Shown here piece by piece: positions 35,563 through 44,678 of a stretch of DNA of 64,000 nt. The notes under the pieces were generated by a model. That model was given only the letters and a program-made list of their open reading frames with translations. It was not told the origin of the DNA and did no database searches. A program made the translations under genes and the position numbers. Numbering within the stretch: position 1 is the first letter of the stretch; each line of letters begins with the position of its first letter. The stretch comes from Pseudomonas azerbaijanoccidentalis (GTDB lineage Bacteria; Pseudomonadota; Gammaproteobacteria; Pseudomonadales; Pseudomonadaceae). Where the stretch lies: positions 868,001 through 932,000 of the forward strand of contig NZ_JAHSTU010000001.1 in assembly GCF_019145495.1 (NCBI RefSeq), given 5' to 3'.

Positions 35563-36630
35563 ATGGCGCTTACTGACCAGTCCACCCGTATCCGTACCGG
35601 CGAAGAACTCGATGCCAGCCTCATCGATCCATACCTCAAGGCCCACATTCCGGGCTTGAGCGGCTTGCCACAAATCAGCCAGTTCCCGGGCGGCGCGTCG
35701 AACCTGACCTATTTGCTGGAATACCCCGAGCAGGAGTTCGTCCTGCGTCGGCCGCCGTTCGGCCACAAAGCCAAATCCGCCCATGACATGGGCCGCGAAT
35801 TTCGCATTCTCAATCAATTGCGCGACGGTTTTCCGTACTGCCCGAAAGCCTATGTGCACTGCACCGACGAATCGGTGATCGGCGCCGAGTTCTATGTGAT
35901 GGAGCGGGTCAACGGCATCATCCTGCGCTCGGAACTGCCGCCGGAACTGGGGCTCGACTCAGCGAAAACCGAAGCCCTGTGCAAGAGTTTCATCGACAAG
36001 TTCGTCGAACTGCATCAGGTCGACTACAACGCTTATGGCCTGGGCGACCTCGGCAAGCCTGAAGGTTATGTGGCGCGGCAGATCAAAGGCTGGAGCGAGC
36101 GCTACGAAAAAGCCCTGACGCCCGATGCGCCGCTTTGGGAAGTGGTCAAGGCCTGGCTCAATGACAAGATGCCGGCCGATCATCCGACGTCCAGCATCGT
36201 CCACAACGATTACCGCTTCGACAACGTCATCCTCGACCCGAACAACCCGATGCAGATCATCGGCGTGCTCGACTGGGAACTGACCACCCTCGGCGACCCG
36301 CTGATGGACCTGGGCAACACCCTCGCCTACTGGATCGAAGCCGGTGACCCGGCGCCGGTGCAGATGATGCGCCGTCAGCCGAGCCACGCGCCGGGCATGC
36401 TGACCCGCCGCGAATTCGTCGACTACTACGCCCAGCGTTCGGGCATCCAGATCGACAATTTCGATTTCTACTACACCTACGGCCTGTTCCGCCTGGCCGG
36501 CATCGTGCAGCAGATTTACTACCGATTCTTCCATGGCCAGACCCAGGACAAACGCTTCGCGCAGTTCATTCACATGAACAAACTGCTCGAGCAGATGAGC
36601 CTGCAGGTCATCAATAAATCCAGCCTCTGA
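35563..36630 (+). CDS. APH-family phosphotransferase (ACAD10/LvaA kinase-like)
   Basis: This 355-aa protein has the aminoglycoside-phosphotransferase fold: an ATP loop FPGGASNLTYLLEY, the Brenner motif VHNDYRFDNVILD (HxD...N) and LDWELTTLGDPLMDLGN (metal-binding Asp). Close relatives are the kinase domain of ACAD10/11 and Pseudomonas LvaA, which act on hydroxyacyl-CoA thioesters rather than antibiotics. The following gene is an SDR oxidoreductase on the same strand, 45 bases away. The ribosome binding site AAGGGATAAGC precedes the ATG. No acyl-CoA dehydrogenase gene is adjacent, so the pathway is incomplete here. Confidence 0.85.
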   Translation: MALTDQSTRIRTGEELDASLIDPYLKAHIPGLSGLPQISQFPGGASNLTYLLEYPEQEFVLRRPPFGHKAKSAHDMGREFRILNQLRDGFPYCPKAYVHCTDESVIGAEFYVMERVNGIILRSELPPELGLDSAKTEALCKSFIDKFVELHQVDYNAYGLGDLGKPEGYVARQIKGWSERYEKALTPDAPLWEVVKAWLNDKMPADHPTSSIVHNDYRFDNVILDPNNPMQIIGVLDWELTTLGDPLMDLGNTLAYWIEAGDPAPVQMMRRQPSHAPGMLTRREFVDYYAQRSGIQIDNFDFYYTYGLFRLAGIVQQIYYRFFHGQTQDKRFAQFIHMNKLLEQMSLQVINKSSL

Positions 36631-36675
36631 TTCAGCATCTGGCCCCATAACAAGACTTCATTACAAGGGAATCCC

Positions 36676-37443
36676 ATGTCCAAGACTCAGTTGTTCGACC
36701 TCGACGGCAAGATCGCATTCGTCTCCGGGGCCAGCCGTGGCATCGGCGAGGCCATCGCCAAACTACTGGCCCAGCAAGGCGCCCACGTGATCGTCTCCAG
36801 CCGCAAGCTTGACGGTTGCCAGCACGTGGCCGACGCGATCATCGCCGCCGGCGGCAAAGCCACCGCCGTGGCCTGCCACATCGGTGAAATGGAGCAGATC
36901 AGCCAGGTCTTCGCCGGGATCAAGGAACAGTTCGGTCGCCTGGACATCCTGGTCAACAACGCCGCCACTAACCCGCAGTTCTGCAACGTACTGGACACCG
37001 ACCTCAGCGCCTTCCAGAAAACCGTCGACGTGAACATTCGCGGCTACTTCTTCATGTCGGTTGAAGCCGGCAAGCTGATGCGCGAAAACGGTGGCGGCAG
37101 CATCATCAACGTCGCGTCGATCAACGGCGTTTCGCCGGGGATCTTCCAGGGCATTTATTCGGTGACCAAGGCTGCGGTCATCAACATGACCAAGGTGTTC
37201 GCCAAGGAATGCGCACAATTCGGCATCCGCTGCAACGCGTTGCTGCCGGGCCTGACCGACACCAAGTTCGCTTCGGCGCTGGTGAAGAACGAGGCGATCC
37301 TGAACACCGCGTTGCAGCAAATCCCGTTGAAACGCGTGGCCGACCCGAGCGAAATGGCCGGCGCAGTGTTGTACCTGGCCAGCGACGCCTCCAGCTACAC
37401 CACCGGCGTTTCGCTCAACGTGGATGGCGGCTTCCTGTCCTGA
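36676..37443 (+). CDS. SDR family oxidoreductase
   Basis: This 255-aa classical short-chain dehydrogenase has the cofactor loop VSGASRGIGEAIAKLL, the structural motif LVNNAATNP, the catalytic Ser in INVASINGVSPG and YSVTKAA with catalytic Tyr and Lys. Its C-terminus is SYTTGVSLNVDGGFL, typical of FabG-like enzymes. The cofactor is probably NAD(P); no acidic NAD-specific residue is obvious at the end of strand 2 (SSRKLDG suggests NADP). It follows the APH-family kinase gene and is likely co-transcribed with it to oxidise or reduce a hydroxyacyl intermediate. Confidence 0.88.
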   Translation: MSKTQLFDLDGKIAFVSGASRGIGEAIAKLLAQQGAHVIVSSRKLDGCQHVADAIIAAGGKATAVACHIGEMEQISQVFAGIKEQFGRLDILVNNAATNPQFCNVLDTDLSAFQKTVDVNIRGYFFMSVEAGKLMRENGGGSIINVASINGVSPGIFQGIYSVTKAAVINMTKVFAKECAQFGIRCNALLPGLTDTKFASALVKNEAILNTALQQIPLKRVADPSEMAGAVLYLASDASSYTTGVSLNVDGGFLS

Positions 37444-37456
37444 TCTACCACAATTC

Positions 37457-37539
37457 CTGTAGGCGCTGACGCAGGCTGCGATCTTTTGATTTTTCAAGAT
37501 TGAGATCAAAAGATCGCAGCCTGCGGCAGCTCCTACGGG
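37457..37539. repeat. REP pair
   Basis: Inverted GTAGG(C/A)GCTG...CAGGCTGCGATC copies flank a 25-base spacer, between the SDR stop and the converging lipoprotein stop. Confidence 0.8.
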
Positions 37540-37560
37540 AAAGCATCAGGCGACCCGGGC

Positions 37561-37785
37561 TTACTGGGTAATACAGCGAGTAGTAGTGGTGACGCGTGTC
37601 ACCTCGCCGTTTTCGCCACGCACATCGCCCATGACGTCGGTTTTATCCAAGGTCTGGCAAGTGCGTTCTGGCGGAGGGGGTGGTGTGACGGGTGGAGGTG
37701 GTGGCGGACTGGCGCAACCACTGAGGATCGCTGCGCAAAATGCCAGCGACAGAGGTGTACAAACGCGTTTCCCAAGATTTTTCAT
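37561..37785 (-). CDS. Small proline-rich lipoprotein
   Basis: The product has 74 aa. The lipoprotein signal MKNLGKRVCTPLSLAFCAAI ends in the lipobox LSGC, so the mature protein is lipidated at that Cys. The linker is extremely Pro-rich (SPPPPPPVTPPPPP), followed by a short Thr-rich domain with two Cys (RTCQTLDK, TTTTRC) that could form a disulfide. The start is fixed by the signal peptide. Its upstream region holds an unusual nested inverted repeat. Function unknown. Confidence 0.75.
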   Translation of the reverse strand: MKNLGKRVCTPLSLAFCAAILSGCASPPPPPPVTPPPPPERTCQTLDKTDVMGDVRGENGEVTRVTTTTRCITQ

Positions 37786-37798
37786 AGGTTGACCCGCG

Positions 37799-37886
37799 AT
37801 AAGTGATCGACACCTTTTTGTGACAACGGAACCCGCGCGCAAAATCCGCGGACCTGTCACAAAAAAATTGTTCGCGTATCACTTAT
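37799..37886. promoter_or_regulatory. Nested inverted repeats upstream of the lipoprotein gene
   Basis: Three inverted repeats share almost the same centre. The outer arms are ATAAGTGAT/ATCACTTAT, the middle arms TTTTTGTGACA/TGTCACAAAAA and the inner arms CCGCG/CGCGG. The element covers the 5' region of the lipoprotein gene and could be an operator cluster, an mRNA leader hairpin or a cruciform. Confidence 0.55.
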
Positions 37887-37927
37887 AGCCCAATCAGTGA
37901 CCAACGCCATGAAAACCTTGGCAGTTC

Positions 37928-38179
37928 TTACATCACCGGATCGGGTCGATGCAGGGTATTACTCTGCAATTCATAGCGCAGTTCCTCGATCAGGGCCGCT
38001 GCGGCTTCGGCCGATTGCAGCGTCGCCATGTTCAAGCCACTCACCACCAGGTCCACCCGCCCCGAAACCGGGTGGTAGAGTTTGACTGTCAACGAATGGT
38101 CACCGGTGATGCTGCACTCACAGGCGAGCGGAGAAAAACTGTGCTCGATCAGCGTCCGCAACTGGGCCAGCGTAATCAT
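37928..38179 (-). CDS. DUF1652 family protein
   Basis: This 83-aa protein starts MITLAQLRTLIEHSFSPLACEC, with AGGGT eight bases upstream. It matches the short DUF1652 proteins found almost only in Pseudomonas (a helix followed by LTVKLYHPVSGRVDLVVSGLNMATLQSAEAAAALIEEL). The family is small, cytoplasmic and of unknown function. It is on the same strand as the PAS-LuxR gene, about 180 bases downstream of that gene's stop. Confidence 0.75.
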   Translation of the reverse strand: MITLAQLRTLIEHSFSPLACECSITGDHSLTVKLYHPVSGRVDLVVSGLNMATLQSAEAAAALIEELRYELQSNTLHRPDPVM

Positions 38180-38357
38180 TGCGATTGACCCTGGCGCTGT
38201 AATCCGTGGTGTTGCAGGTTCATCTGGCCGTTCCTTTAGCGGTTTCGAAGGAGGCAGGCAGGCAGTCCTTTGACACCTGCCCGACACCTCCAGCCTAAAA
38301 GCCGCTGCCCCGGGCCAACACCTTAAATTGCACCCAGTGCCTTAGTGCATTTGCACC

Positions 38358-39857
38358 TTAACGTTGCCCCTTGTTTCGCCATGCGCCTGCAAATAAACCA
38401 CGCTCGCGGGCCCAGACAATTGCCTCGCTGCGGCTGTGCACATCCAGTTTGGAATAGACCGTTGCCACGTGGTTACGCACGGTATTGGGTGCCAGTTTCA
38501 AGCGTGCGGCGATTTCCTTGTCGGCCAGGCCCTCGCAGATCAGACCCAGCACATCACGCTCCCGGGCCGTCAGATCGGTGAAGGAAACACTGGGCAATCG
38601 CGGTGAATTGACGCTTTTCACGTTAGCCAGCTTTTCGATCAGCGTGCGACTGAACCACGAAGCATCTTTCATTACCTCTTCGATGGCCGAGACCAATTCC
38701 AGCTCGGTGCGTTTGCGCTCGGTGATGTCCATCAATACCAGCAGATAGCACGGGCTGTCCTGAATGTTCACCGTGTCTGCCGAGACTGCGCAATCAATCA
38801 GTTCGGTGTCTTTGCGGCGCACGCGAACATCGATGCGATCCAGGCTTCCGGTTTTCTCCAAGGCCGCAAACAGGCGCGTACGCGTAGTCTTGTCGTCGAA
38901 AAAATCGAGGTGCGCGATGCTCTCGCCCAAGACCTCTTCACTGGGGTAACCGAGGGTGGTGAGGAACGCTTCGTTGACGTCCAGCACGATCTGATCCCCC
39001 GCACCGCACAGCAGAATCGGCACCGGGGACAGGCGAAAGGCTTTGGCAAACCGCTCTTCACTCTGGCGCAAGGCGACTTCCGCCTTGTGCCGTGGCTCCA
39101 TGTCGACGAAAGAAAACAACATGCACGGCTCATCGTTGAGCTCAAGGGGCTGGCCGGCGACGATCACCTGCTTGCCGGCGCCGTCGGCCATGCGCAATTC
39201 GGCCTGCATTTGCGGAATGGTGGCGCCTTCGCGCAAGCGTTGTTTGGCCAACTCCTTGTTTTCGGCCTGCTCCAGGACGTCCAGCTCGTAGGTGGACGTG
39301 CCGATCACCTGGTCGCGGGCAAAACCGGTCATTTCGAGGAAGCCGGGATTGACCTTGATGTAGCGCAAATCACTGAGACGACAGATCACCGCCGGCGCAG
39401 GGTTGGCAGAGAAAGTCTTTTCAAAGCGCTGCTCGGCGCTGGCCCAATCGGTGACGTCGTCCATGATCAGCACCAGCGACTCGGGCTCGCCACGACTGTC
39501 GGCCAGTACCAGGCTGCGCACGCGATGAACCCAGCTGCGCTGTTCTTCGTCCTGCGCAAGGCTGACGTCTACCAAGACATCGCTGAAGGTCTCGCCTCGC
39601 GCAACGCGGTTGATGGGATAGCTGTCGGCCGGCACCACATGGTTGTTGCGATAACGCAGGGCAAAACGCTTGGCGTAAGCCTTGGCATCGGCACCGAGGT
39701 CGCTGACGCGCTCGACGCCGTGCATGGCCAGCGCCGCCTCATTGGCCCAAAGAATGGTCTGGTCGGGGTCGAGCAAGATGACCCCGTCGGACAGCCCGGC
39801 AATGATCTGCTGCAATTGGCGGCGATTGGTTTCGGTGGTCAGGACGTCCTGGCTCAT
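38358..39857 (-). CDS. Multi-PAS LuxR-type transcriptional regulator
   Basis: This 499-aa protein has three PAS domains at about residues 15-135 (LSDGVILLDPDQTILWANEAAL), 145-265 (FEKTFSANPAPAVICRLSDL) and 270-395 (FAKAFRLSPVPILLCGAGDQ). It ends with a C-terminal LuxR helix-turn-helix (LTARERDVLGLICEGLADKEIAARLKLAPNTVRNHVATVYSKLDVHSRSEAI). There is no receiver or membrane segment, so it is a one-component cytoplasmic sensor-regulator, perhaps of redox or small ligands. The start is the Met of MSQDVLTTETNRRQ; the longer frame upstream is not conserved in character. Confidence 0.85.
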   Translation of the reverse strand: MSQDVLTTETNRRQLQQIIAGLSDGVILLDPDQTILWANEAALAMHGVERVSDLGADAKAYAKRFALRYRNNHVVPADSYPINRVARGETFSDVLVDVSLAQDEEQRSWVHRVRSLVLADSRGEPESLVLIMDDVTDWASAEQRFEKTFSANPAPAVICRLSDLRYIKVNPGFLEMTGFARDQVIGTSTYELDVLEQAENKELAKQRLREGATIPQMQAELRMADGAGKQVIVAGQPLELNDEPCMLFSFVDMEPRHKAEVALRQSEERFAKAFRLSPVPILLCGAGDQIVLDVNEAFLTTLGYPSEEVLGESIAHLDFFDDKTTRTRLFAALEKTGSLDRIDVRVRRKDTELIDCAVSADTVNIQDSPCYLLVLMDITERKRTELELVSAIEEVMKDASWFSRTLIEKLANVKSVNSPRLPSVSFTDLTARERDVLGLICEGLADKEIAARLKLAPNTVRNHVATVYSKLDVHSRSEAIVWARERGLFAGAWRNKGQR

Positions 39858-39934
39858 TGTCGCTCCACAAGTGTTGAGACCCTGTGAAGAGTACGACCGC
39901 AGGAGCCGATGATCGTGCAGACTACTCACGCCCC

Positions 39935-40023
39935 CCTGTAGGAGCTGCCGCAGGCTGCGATCTTTTGATCATGTTTTTCAAGGTCAAGATCAAAAGATCG
40001 CAGCCTGCGGCAGCTCCTACAGG
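39935..40023. repeat. REP pair overlapping the 3' end of a LysR gene
   Basis: Inverted GTAGGAGCTGCCGCAGGCTGCGATC copies flank a 30-base spacer. The right copy supplies the TAG stop codon of the adjacent LysR gene. Confidence 0.85.
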
Positions 40024-40919
40024 GAGGCGGTGTAGCGGTCTTGGAGGACCAGTTCACGCAACGTATCGAGAAACAATTTGAGCACAGGCGAGTCGTCGTC
40101 CGCGCGGTAGGTGGCGTACAGCGGCACCTCCGGCAGCGCTGGGGTCAGGCGGCGAAACACCAGCCCGGCCGGCGCCAGCTGCTCGATCGACGCCGGCAAC
40201 AACGCCACGCCGAACCCGGCGCGCACCAGACTCAGCAGGGTTTGCACCTCGATCACCTGCTGGCGGATCTGCGGGGTGAACCCGGCCTGGATGCAGCACT
40301 GGAACAGAAAATCGGCGAACCGCGATTGCTTCAATTCCAGGGCCACGAAGGGCTCCTGCGCCAGATCCGCCGGCGCCAGGGTTTCACGGGTGGCCAGCGG
40401 ATGGTCGACCGGCATCACCACGCGGATCGGTTCGTAGATCAGCAGTTCGTTACGCAGCTGCGGATCGTCATAACCGACTCGAAACACACACGCATCGATG
40501 CGTTTCTCCTTCAACGCCTTGACCTGCGCCGCCGGGGTCATTTCGTGCAAGCGCCAGTTGACCTGCGGATAGCGCTCGCGAAACAGGTGCAAGGCCCGCG
40601 GCAACACCCCCACCATCACCGAACTGATCATGCCGATTTCCAGCTCGCCCAACTGGCCACGCCCGGTCTGACGCGTCAGGTCCAGCGCGCGGTTGAGTTG
40701 CTCGAACACCAGCGGCGCCTGCTCCTTGAGCATTTGCCCGGCGGCGGTCAACTCGACCCGGTGATGGCTGCGCTCGAACAACGGCGTGCCCAGCTCCTCC
40801 TCCAGCAGACGAATCTGCTGGCTCAAAGGTGGCTGGCAGATGTGCAGCCGGGTGGCAGCGCGACCGAAATGCAGCTCCTCGGCCAGCGCCATGAAGTACC
40901 TCAGCAAACGCAAGTCCAT
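40017..40919 (-). CDS. LysR family regulator, CatR/BenM-like
   Basis: This 300-aa protein starts MDLRLLRYFMALAEELHFGRAATRLHICQPPLSQQIRLLEEELG, a signature of the BenM/CatM/CatR branch that controls aromatic catabolism. The effector domain contains LGELEIGMISSVMVGVLP and FVALELKQSRFADFLFQCC. The stop codon lies inside a REP. It is encoded directly downstream of, and on the same strand as, the molybdenum hydroxylase genes, five bases after that stop, so it may be co-transcribed with them. Confidence 0.88.
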   Translation of the reverse strand: MDLRLLRYFMALAEELHFGRAATRLHICQPPLSQQIRLLEEELGTPLFERSHHRVELTAAGQMLKEQAPLVFEQLNRALDLTRQTGRGQLGELEIGMISSVMVGVLPRALHLFRERYPQVNWRLHEMTPAAQVKALKEKRIDACVFRVGYDDPQLRNELLIYEPIRVVMPVDHPLATRETLAPADLAQEPFVALELKQSRFADFLFQCCIQAGFTPQIRQQVIEVQTLLSLVRAGFGVALLPASIEQLAPAGLVFRRLTPALPEVPLYATYRADDDSPVLKLFLDTLRELVLQDRYTASL

Positions 40920-40924
40920 GCCCG

Positions 40925-43129
40925 TTATCCCAGGTTCAGCGGTGTTGAGCGCTGACGCACCCCGGTCAGGCTGAACAGCGCGTTGGCGATGGCGGGTGCC
41001 ACCGAAGGGCTGCCCAGTTCGCCGACGCCACCCGGCTTGGACGGTTCACCATCGACAATCAAAATGTCCACTGCCGGCATGTCCGACATGCGAGGCACCC
41101 GATAATCGTGGAAATTGCTCTGCACCACCCTGCCCTGTTTGATGTCCATTCGATCGAACAAGGCGTGGCCAAGTCCCCACATCAAGCCTCCATAGATCTG
41201 CTCTTCGACACCACCGGGCGACACCGCAAGGCCGCAATCGACCACGCAGGTGAGCTTGTCGACCTTGATCACGCCGTCCTTTTTCGACAGGCGTGCAACC
41301 ACCGCGATGAAGCTGGTGTAACCCTGGTTGGTGGCGATCCCCAGCGCCGTGCCTTCCGGCATCGGCTGGCCCCAACCGGCGCGTTCAGCGGCACTTTTCA
41401 GCACCGCGACATGGCGTGGCCGGTCGTGCATGCTGGCCAGGCGAAAGGCCAATGGGTCTTGCCCCGCGCCATGGGCCAGTTCATCCATGAAGCTCTCCAC
41501 GGCGAACACGTTGGGGATGAAGCTCACCGAGCGATACCAGCCGCTGGGCACGTCGCTCTCATGCTTGACCCAGACCAGGTCCAGGTTCGCCGGCCGATAG
41601 GCGAAGTCCCACGCGGTAATGGCTTCGGTGGTGCTGTAATCCATCTTGTCCGGGCGCTCGAAGTAGCCTGGCTCCCATTGCTCCGGTGAGGCCGGCGACA
41701 CCGCGTTGAGTTGCAATGCGGTCAACCGGCCTTGGGCATCCAGCGCACCTTTAGCGCGGTGCAGCGTAGCCGGGTGCATGAACAGTGAACGCATTTCGTC
41801 TTCGCGGCTGTTCATCAGCTTCACCGGTACTTTGGCTTTTTGCGCCAGATAGGCGACTTCGAACAGCCAGTACTTGGCCTCCCGCGCACCGAAGCTGCCG
41901 CCCGACACCATTTCGTTGATGGTGACGTTGGCCTTGGCGATCTTGCACACGGTTTGTGCCGCCTCCAGCGCCGAAGACGGCACCTGCACCCCGCCCCAGT
42001 AGGTGATGGCGTTGTCCTTGACCTGTGCAGTGATGCAAATCGGTTCCAGCGGATTCTGCACTTTGTAGGGCATGCGGTAGTCGGCTTCGAGCTGCTTCGC
42101 GGCGCCTGGCCATTGTGCGTTCACATTGCCCGCCGCCATCGCGGACACTCGCTGCGCACCTTTGTCGTCCAACGCTGCCGCTTGGGCCTTGGCCAGTTCG
42201 TCGCTGTCGAAGCCGGCCAGGGGCGAAGCACTCCACTGCACCTTCAGTAGCGCCCGGCCCTGCTGTGCAGCCCAGTAGTTATCGGCTAGCACGGCGACGC
42301 CTTCCAGGTTGCCGCCGAGCACGTCCGGCCGCCCCGGAACCGCAATCACCCGGCGTACGCCGGGCACTTGCAAAGCCGCCACCGCATCCACCGACAACAC
42401 TTTCGCCCCCACCACGGGCGTGCGTTGAATGACCGCCACCAACATGTCCGGCAGCACCACGTCGATGCTGTATTTGAAGCGGCCGCAGACCTTGGCCTGG
42501 GCATCGCGTTTATGCCGCAGTTTGCCGATGTATTTGAACTGCGCCGGGTCCTTGAGGGTGACCTTGGCCGGTGCCGGCAAATGCGCGGCGACGCCCACCA
42601 ATTCGCCGTAACCGAGGCTGCGCTGACTGGCGCCATGCACCACGCGCCCTTCTACAGTGCTGCACGTGTCAGGGCTGACTTTCCACTGTTTGGCGGCTGC
42701 CGAGATCAGCAGTGCCCGGGCCGTGGCACCGGCCATGCGCAGGCGGTCGTATTCCAGCGAAACGCTGGTGCTGCCGCCGGTGGAGAAGACTTTCCAGATC
42801 GGGTGAATGTAGGTCTCGAAAAACGGATCTTCCGGCGAGATCACCTGCACGGTCATCGGGTTGACGTCCAGTTCCTCGGCCACGCAAGCGGCCAATGCCG
42901 TGTGCGTTCCGGTGCCAGAGTCGTGCTTGTGCACCACCAGTTTTACCGTGCCGTCGGGCAGGATCCGCACCCAGGCATTGGGTTCGAACTCACCGGCCGG
43001 CGCCGGCGCTTTCGGGTCAGTCGCGGCCAGGCCTGAAGGCAGGTAAAACGCAATGGCCAGGCCGGAAGCAACCGTCGCGCTGTGCTTGAGAAATCCACGT
43101 CGCGAAAGATCCATCGTCGAGATCGTCAT
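40925..43129 (-). CDS. Molybdenum hydroxylase large subunit (IorB-like), Tat-exported
   Basis: This 734-aa protein is of the xanthine-dehydrogenase/isoquinoline-oxidoreductase-beta type. The N-terminus has a twin-arginine signal (DLSRRGFLKHSATVASGLA). The cofactor-binding domains contain HDSGTGTHTALAACVAEEL, NPLEPICITAQV, GGSFGAREAKYW and a C-terminal GVGELGSPSVAPAIANAL, where the Glu is the expected catalytic base. It should hydroxylate an N-heterocycle or oxidise an aldehyde in the periplasm. The ATG overlaps the small-subunit stop by one base. XdhC, a maturation factor for such enzymes, is encoded at 53.1 kb. Confidence 0.88.
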   Translation of the reverse strand: MTISTMDLSRRGFLKHSATVASGLAIAFYLPSGLAATDPKAPAPAGEFEPNAWVRILPDGTVKLVVHKHDSGTGTHTALAACVAEELDVNPMTVQVISPEDPFFETYIHPIWKVFSTGGSTSVSLEYDRLRMAGATARALLISAAAKQWKVSPDTCSTVEGRVVHGASQRSLGYGELVGVAAHLPAPAKVTLKDPAQFKYIGKLRHKRDAQAKVCGRFKYSIDVVLPDMLVAVIQRTPVVGAKVLSVDAVAALQVPGVRRVIAVPGRPDVLGGNLEGVAVLADNYWAAQQGRALLKVQWSASPLAGFDSDELAKAQAAALDDKGAQRVSAMAAGNVNAQWPGAAKQLEADYRMPYKVQNPLEPICITAQVKDNAITYWGGVQVPSSALEAAQTVCKIAKANVTINEMVSGGSFGAREAKYWLFEVAYLAQKAKVPVKLMNSREDEMRSLFMHPATLHRAKGALDAQGRLTALQLNAVSPASPEQWEPGYFERPDKMDYSTTEAITAWDFAYRPANLDLVWVKHESDVPSGWYRSVSFIPNVFAVESFMDELAHGAGQDPLAFRLASMHDRPRHVAVLKSAAERAGWGQPMPEGTALGIATNQGYTSFIAVVARLSKKDGVIKVDKLTCVVDCGLAVSPGGVEEQIYGGLMWGLGHALFDRMDIKQGRVVQSNFHDYRVPRMSDMPAVDILIVDGEPSKPGGVGELGSPSVAPAIANALFSLTGVRQRSTPLNLG

Positions 43130-43593
43130 CACGCCTCCTTCGGCGCAGACGCCGCGCGTTTGATCGCTTTGTTGATGCGTCCGTAAGTGCCGCAACGGCA
43201 CAGGTTGCCGGACATGGCATTGCGAATCGAATCGTCGGTGACTGCCGCGCCGGTGTTGAGCAGCGCGGCGGCGGACATGATCTGGCCGGATTGACAGTAG
43301 CCGCATTGCGGGACATCTTCGGCAACCCACGCCAGTTGCAGCGGATGCTGTTCAGTGGCTGACAAGCCTTCGATGGTGGTGATGCTGTGCCCCGCCGCTG
43401 CTGCGACCGGGAGCTGGCAGGAACGCACCGCGACGCCGTCCAGGTGCACGGTGCAGGCGCCGCACAGGCCCATGCCGCAACCGAACTTGGTGCCGGTGAG
43501 TTTCAAGTGGTCACGCAATACCCATAACAAGGGCATGGAGGGCGATGTCTCTACCAGCTCGTGTCGTTCGCCGTTTACCGTGAATTCGATCAT
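43129..43593 (-). CDS. Molybdenum hydroxylase 2Fe-2S small subunit (IorA-like)
   Basis: This 154-aa protein has two iron-sulphur domains: the plant-type ferredoxin cluster [15 protein letters not shown] (with a fourth Cys in VRSCQLP) and the helical cluster [10 protein letters not shown]...GNLCRCGTY. It carries electrons from the Mo site to an acceptor; no cytochrome partner is encoded here. The start [13 protein letters not shown] is the conserved one; the frame upstream lacks a ribosome binding site. It has no signal, so export would be by hitch-hiking on the Tat signal of the large subunit. Confidence 0.88.
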   Translation of the reverse strand: MIEFTVNGERHELVETSPSMPLLWVLRDHLKLTGTKFGCGMGLCGACTVHLDGVAVRSCQLPVAAAAGHSITTIEGLSATEQHPLQLAWVAEDVPQCGYCQSGQIMSAAALLNTGAAVTDDSIRNAMSGNLCRCGTYGRINKAIKRAASAPKEA

Positions 43594-43712
43594 TGTCAGG
43601 CTCCAAGAGAGCGGCCCGTCTTTGTGCAGGCCTGGTGACCGGATTATTGGAAGCCTTGTGAAAACAGGGCCAGCGACGATTTCTGCCATCCTGTGTAAGT
43701 AGGACTAACAGC

Positions 43713-44603
43713 ATGTACAAGCGATACCCGTCGGTGCAGTCCATGAGCGCATTCATCCAGGCGGCGCGCAGCGGCAGCTTCTCCAGCGCGGCGCGCAAAC
43801 TGGACCTCACCCACAGCGCCATCAGCCAGCAAATCCGCGCCCTTGAAGACTTTATCGGCCAGCCATTGTTCGTGCGTGAAGGCGGTGGCAGTAACCTGAC
43901 CGATGCCGGGCAGTTGTTCGCCAGTGTGCTGTCGGACGGTTTGGCACAGATCGACCGGGCGCTGTCTTCGGTGAAAAACCGCAGCGTGGCGCAACGCCTG
44001 ACCCTGGATGTCGACAGTGAACTGGCCCAGAGCTGGCTCAACCCGCGCTTGCCGCAACTGCTGGATCTGTTGCCCGATCATGAGGTGGTATTGCTGTCGA
44101 TGCCGCGCTCGGACCGCAGTTCGTTCGAACGCGTGGACCTGGCGTTGCGCTACGGTTATGGCGATTGGGAAGATTGCGAGATGACGCAGATCTGCGGGGA
44201 TCGGGTGATGGCCGTGGCTTCGCCTGAACTGCTGGAGCGCTATGGTTTGCAGTTGCCACTGAGCCCGGCGCAGATCCTTGAATTGCCGCTGCTGGGTTAC
44301 ACGCGGCGCTCGTGGATTCCATGGCTGGATGCGGCGGGCATGGAGCCCACCGAACCCCCGGCGCGGGTGGTGTTTGATAACGCGGCGAACCTGATAGCGG
44401 CTGCCGAGGCCGGGGTGGGCGCAGGATTGGTCCGTGGCTTGCTGGCCGCGGATGCGCTACGTAGCGGGCGGTTGGTGGCGTTGAACGAGGCGCAGATTGC
44501 GGCGCATTACAACCTGTATGCGGTGTGGCCACCGGGGCATGGTGAGCGGGTGGCGCCGGTAGTTGAGGCGGTCAAGCAGTTGGCTGAAAACACATTGCTT
44601 TAG
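43713..44603 (+). CDS. LysR family transcriptional regulator (GcvA-like)
   Basis: This 296-aa regulator has an N-terminal helix-turn-helix (SVQSMSAFIQAARSGSFSSAARKLDLTHSAISQQIRALEDFIGQPLFVREGGG). The effector domain contains VDLALRYGYGDWEDCEMTQICGDRVMAVASPELL, the GcvA/AmpR-branch pattern. It is divergent from the molybdenum hydroxylase genes and lies upstream of the amidohydrolase/UbiD operon in the same direction, so it may control either or both. Confidence 0.85.
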   Translation: MYKRYPSVQSMSAFIQAARSGSFSSAARKLDLTHSAISQQIRALEDFIGQPLFVREGGGSNLTDAGQLFASVLSDGLAQIDRALSSVKNRSVAQRLTLDVDSELAQSWLNPRLPQLLDLLPDHEVVLLSMPRSDRSSFERVDLALRYGYGDWEDCEMTQICGDRVMAVASPELLERYGLQLPLSPAQILELPLLGYTRRSWIPWLDAAGMEPTEPPARVVFDNAANLIAAAEAGVGAGLVRGLLAADALRSGRLVALNEAQIAAHYNLYAVWPPGHGERVAPVVEAVKQLAENTLL

Positions 44604-44606
44604 GGT

Positions 44607-44678
44607 CAAAAGATCGCAGCCTTCGGCAGCTCCTACACTCATCTCCTGTAGGAGCTGCCGAAGGCTGCGATCTTTTAA
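44607..44678. repeat. REP pair
   Basis: Inverted REP copies lie close together around CACTCATCTCC. After them, to 44903, there are about 220 bases that should hold the promoter of the amidohydrolase operon. I see no clear consensus there beyond the ribosome binding site AGGAGAT. Confidence 0.8.
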
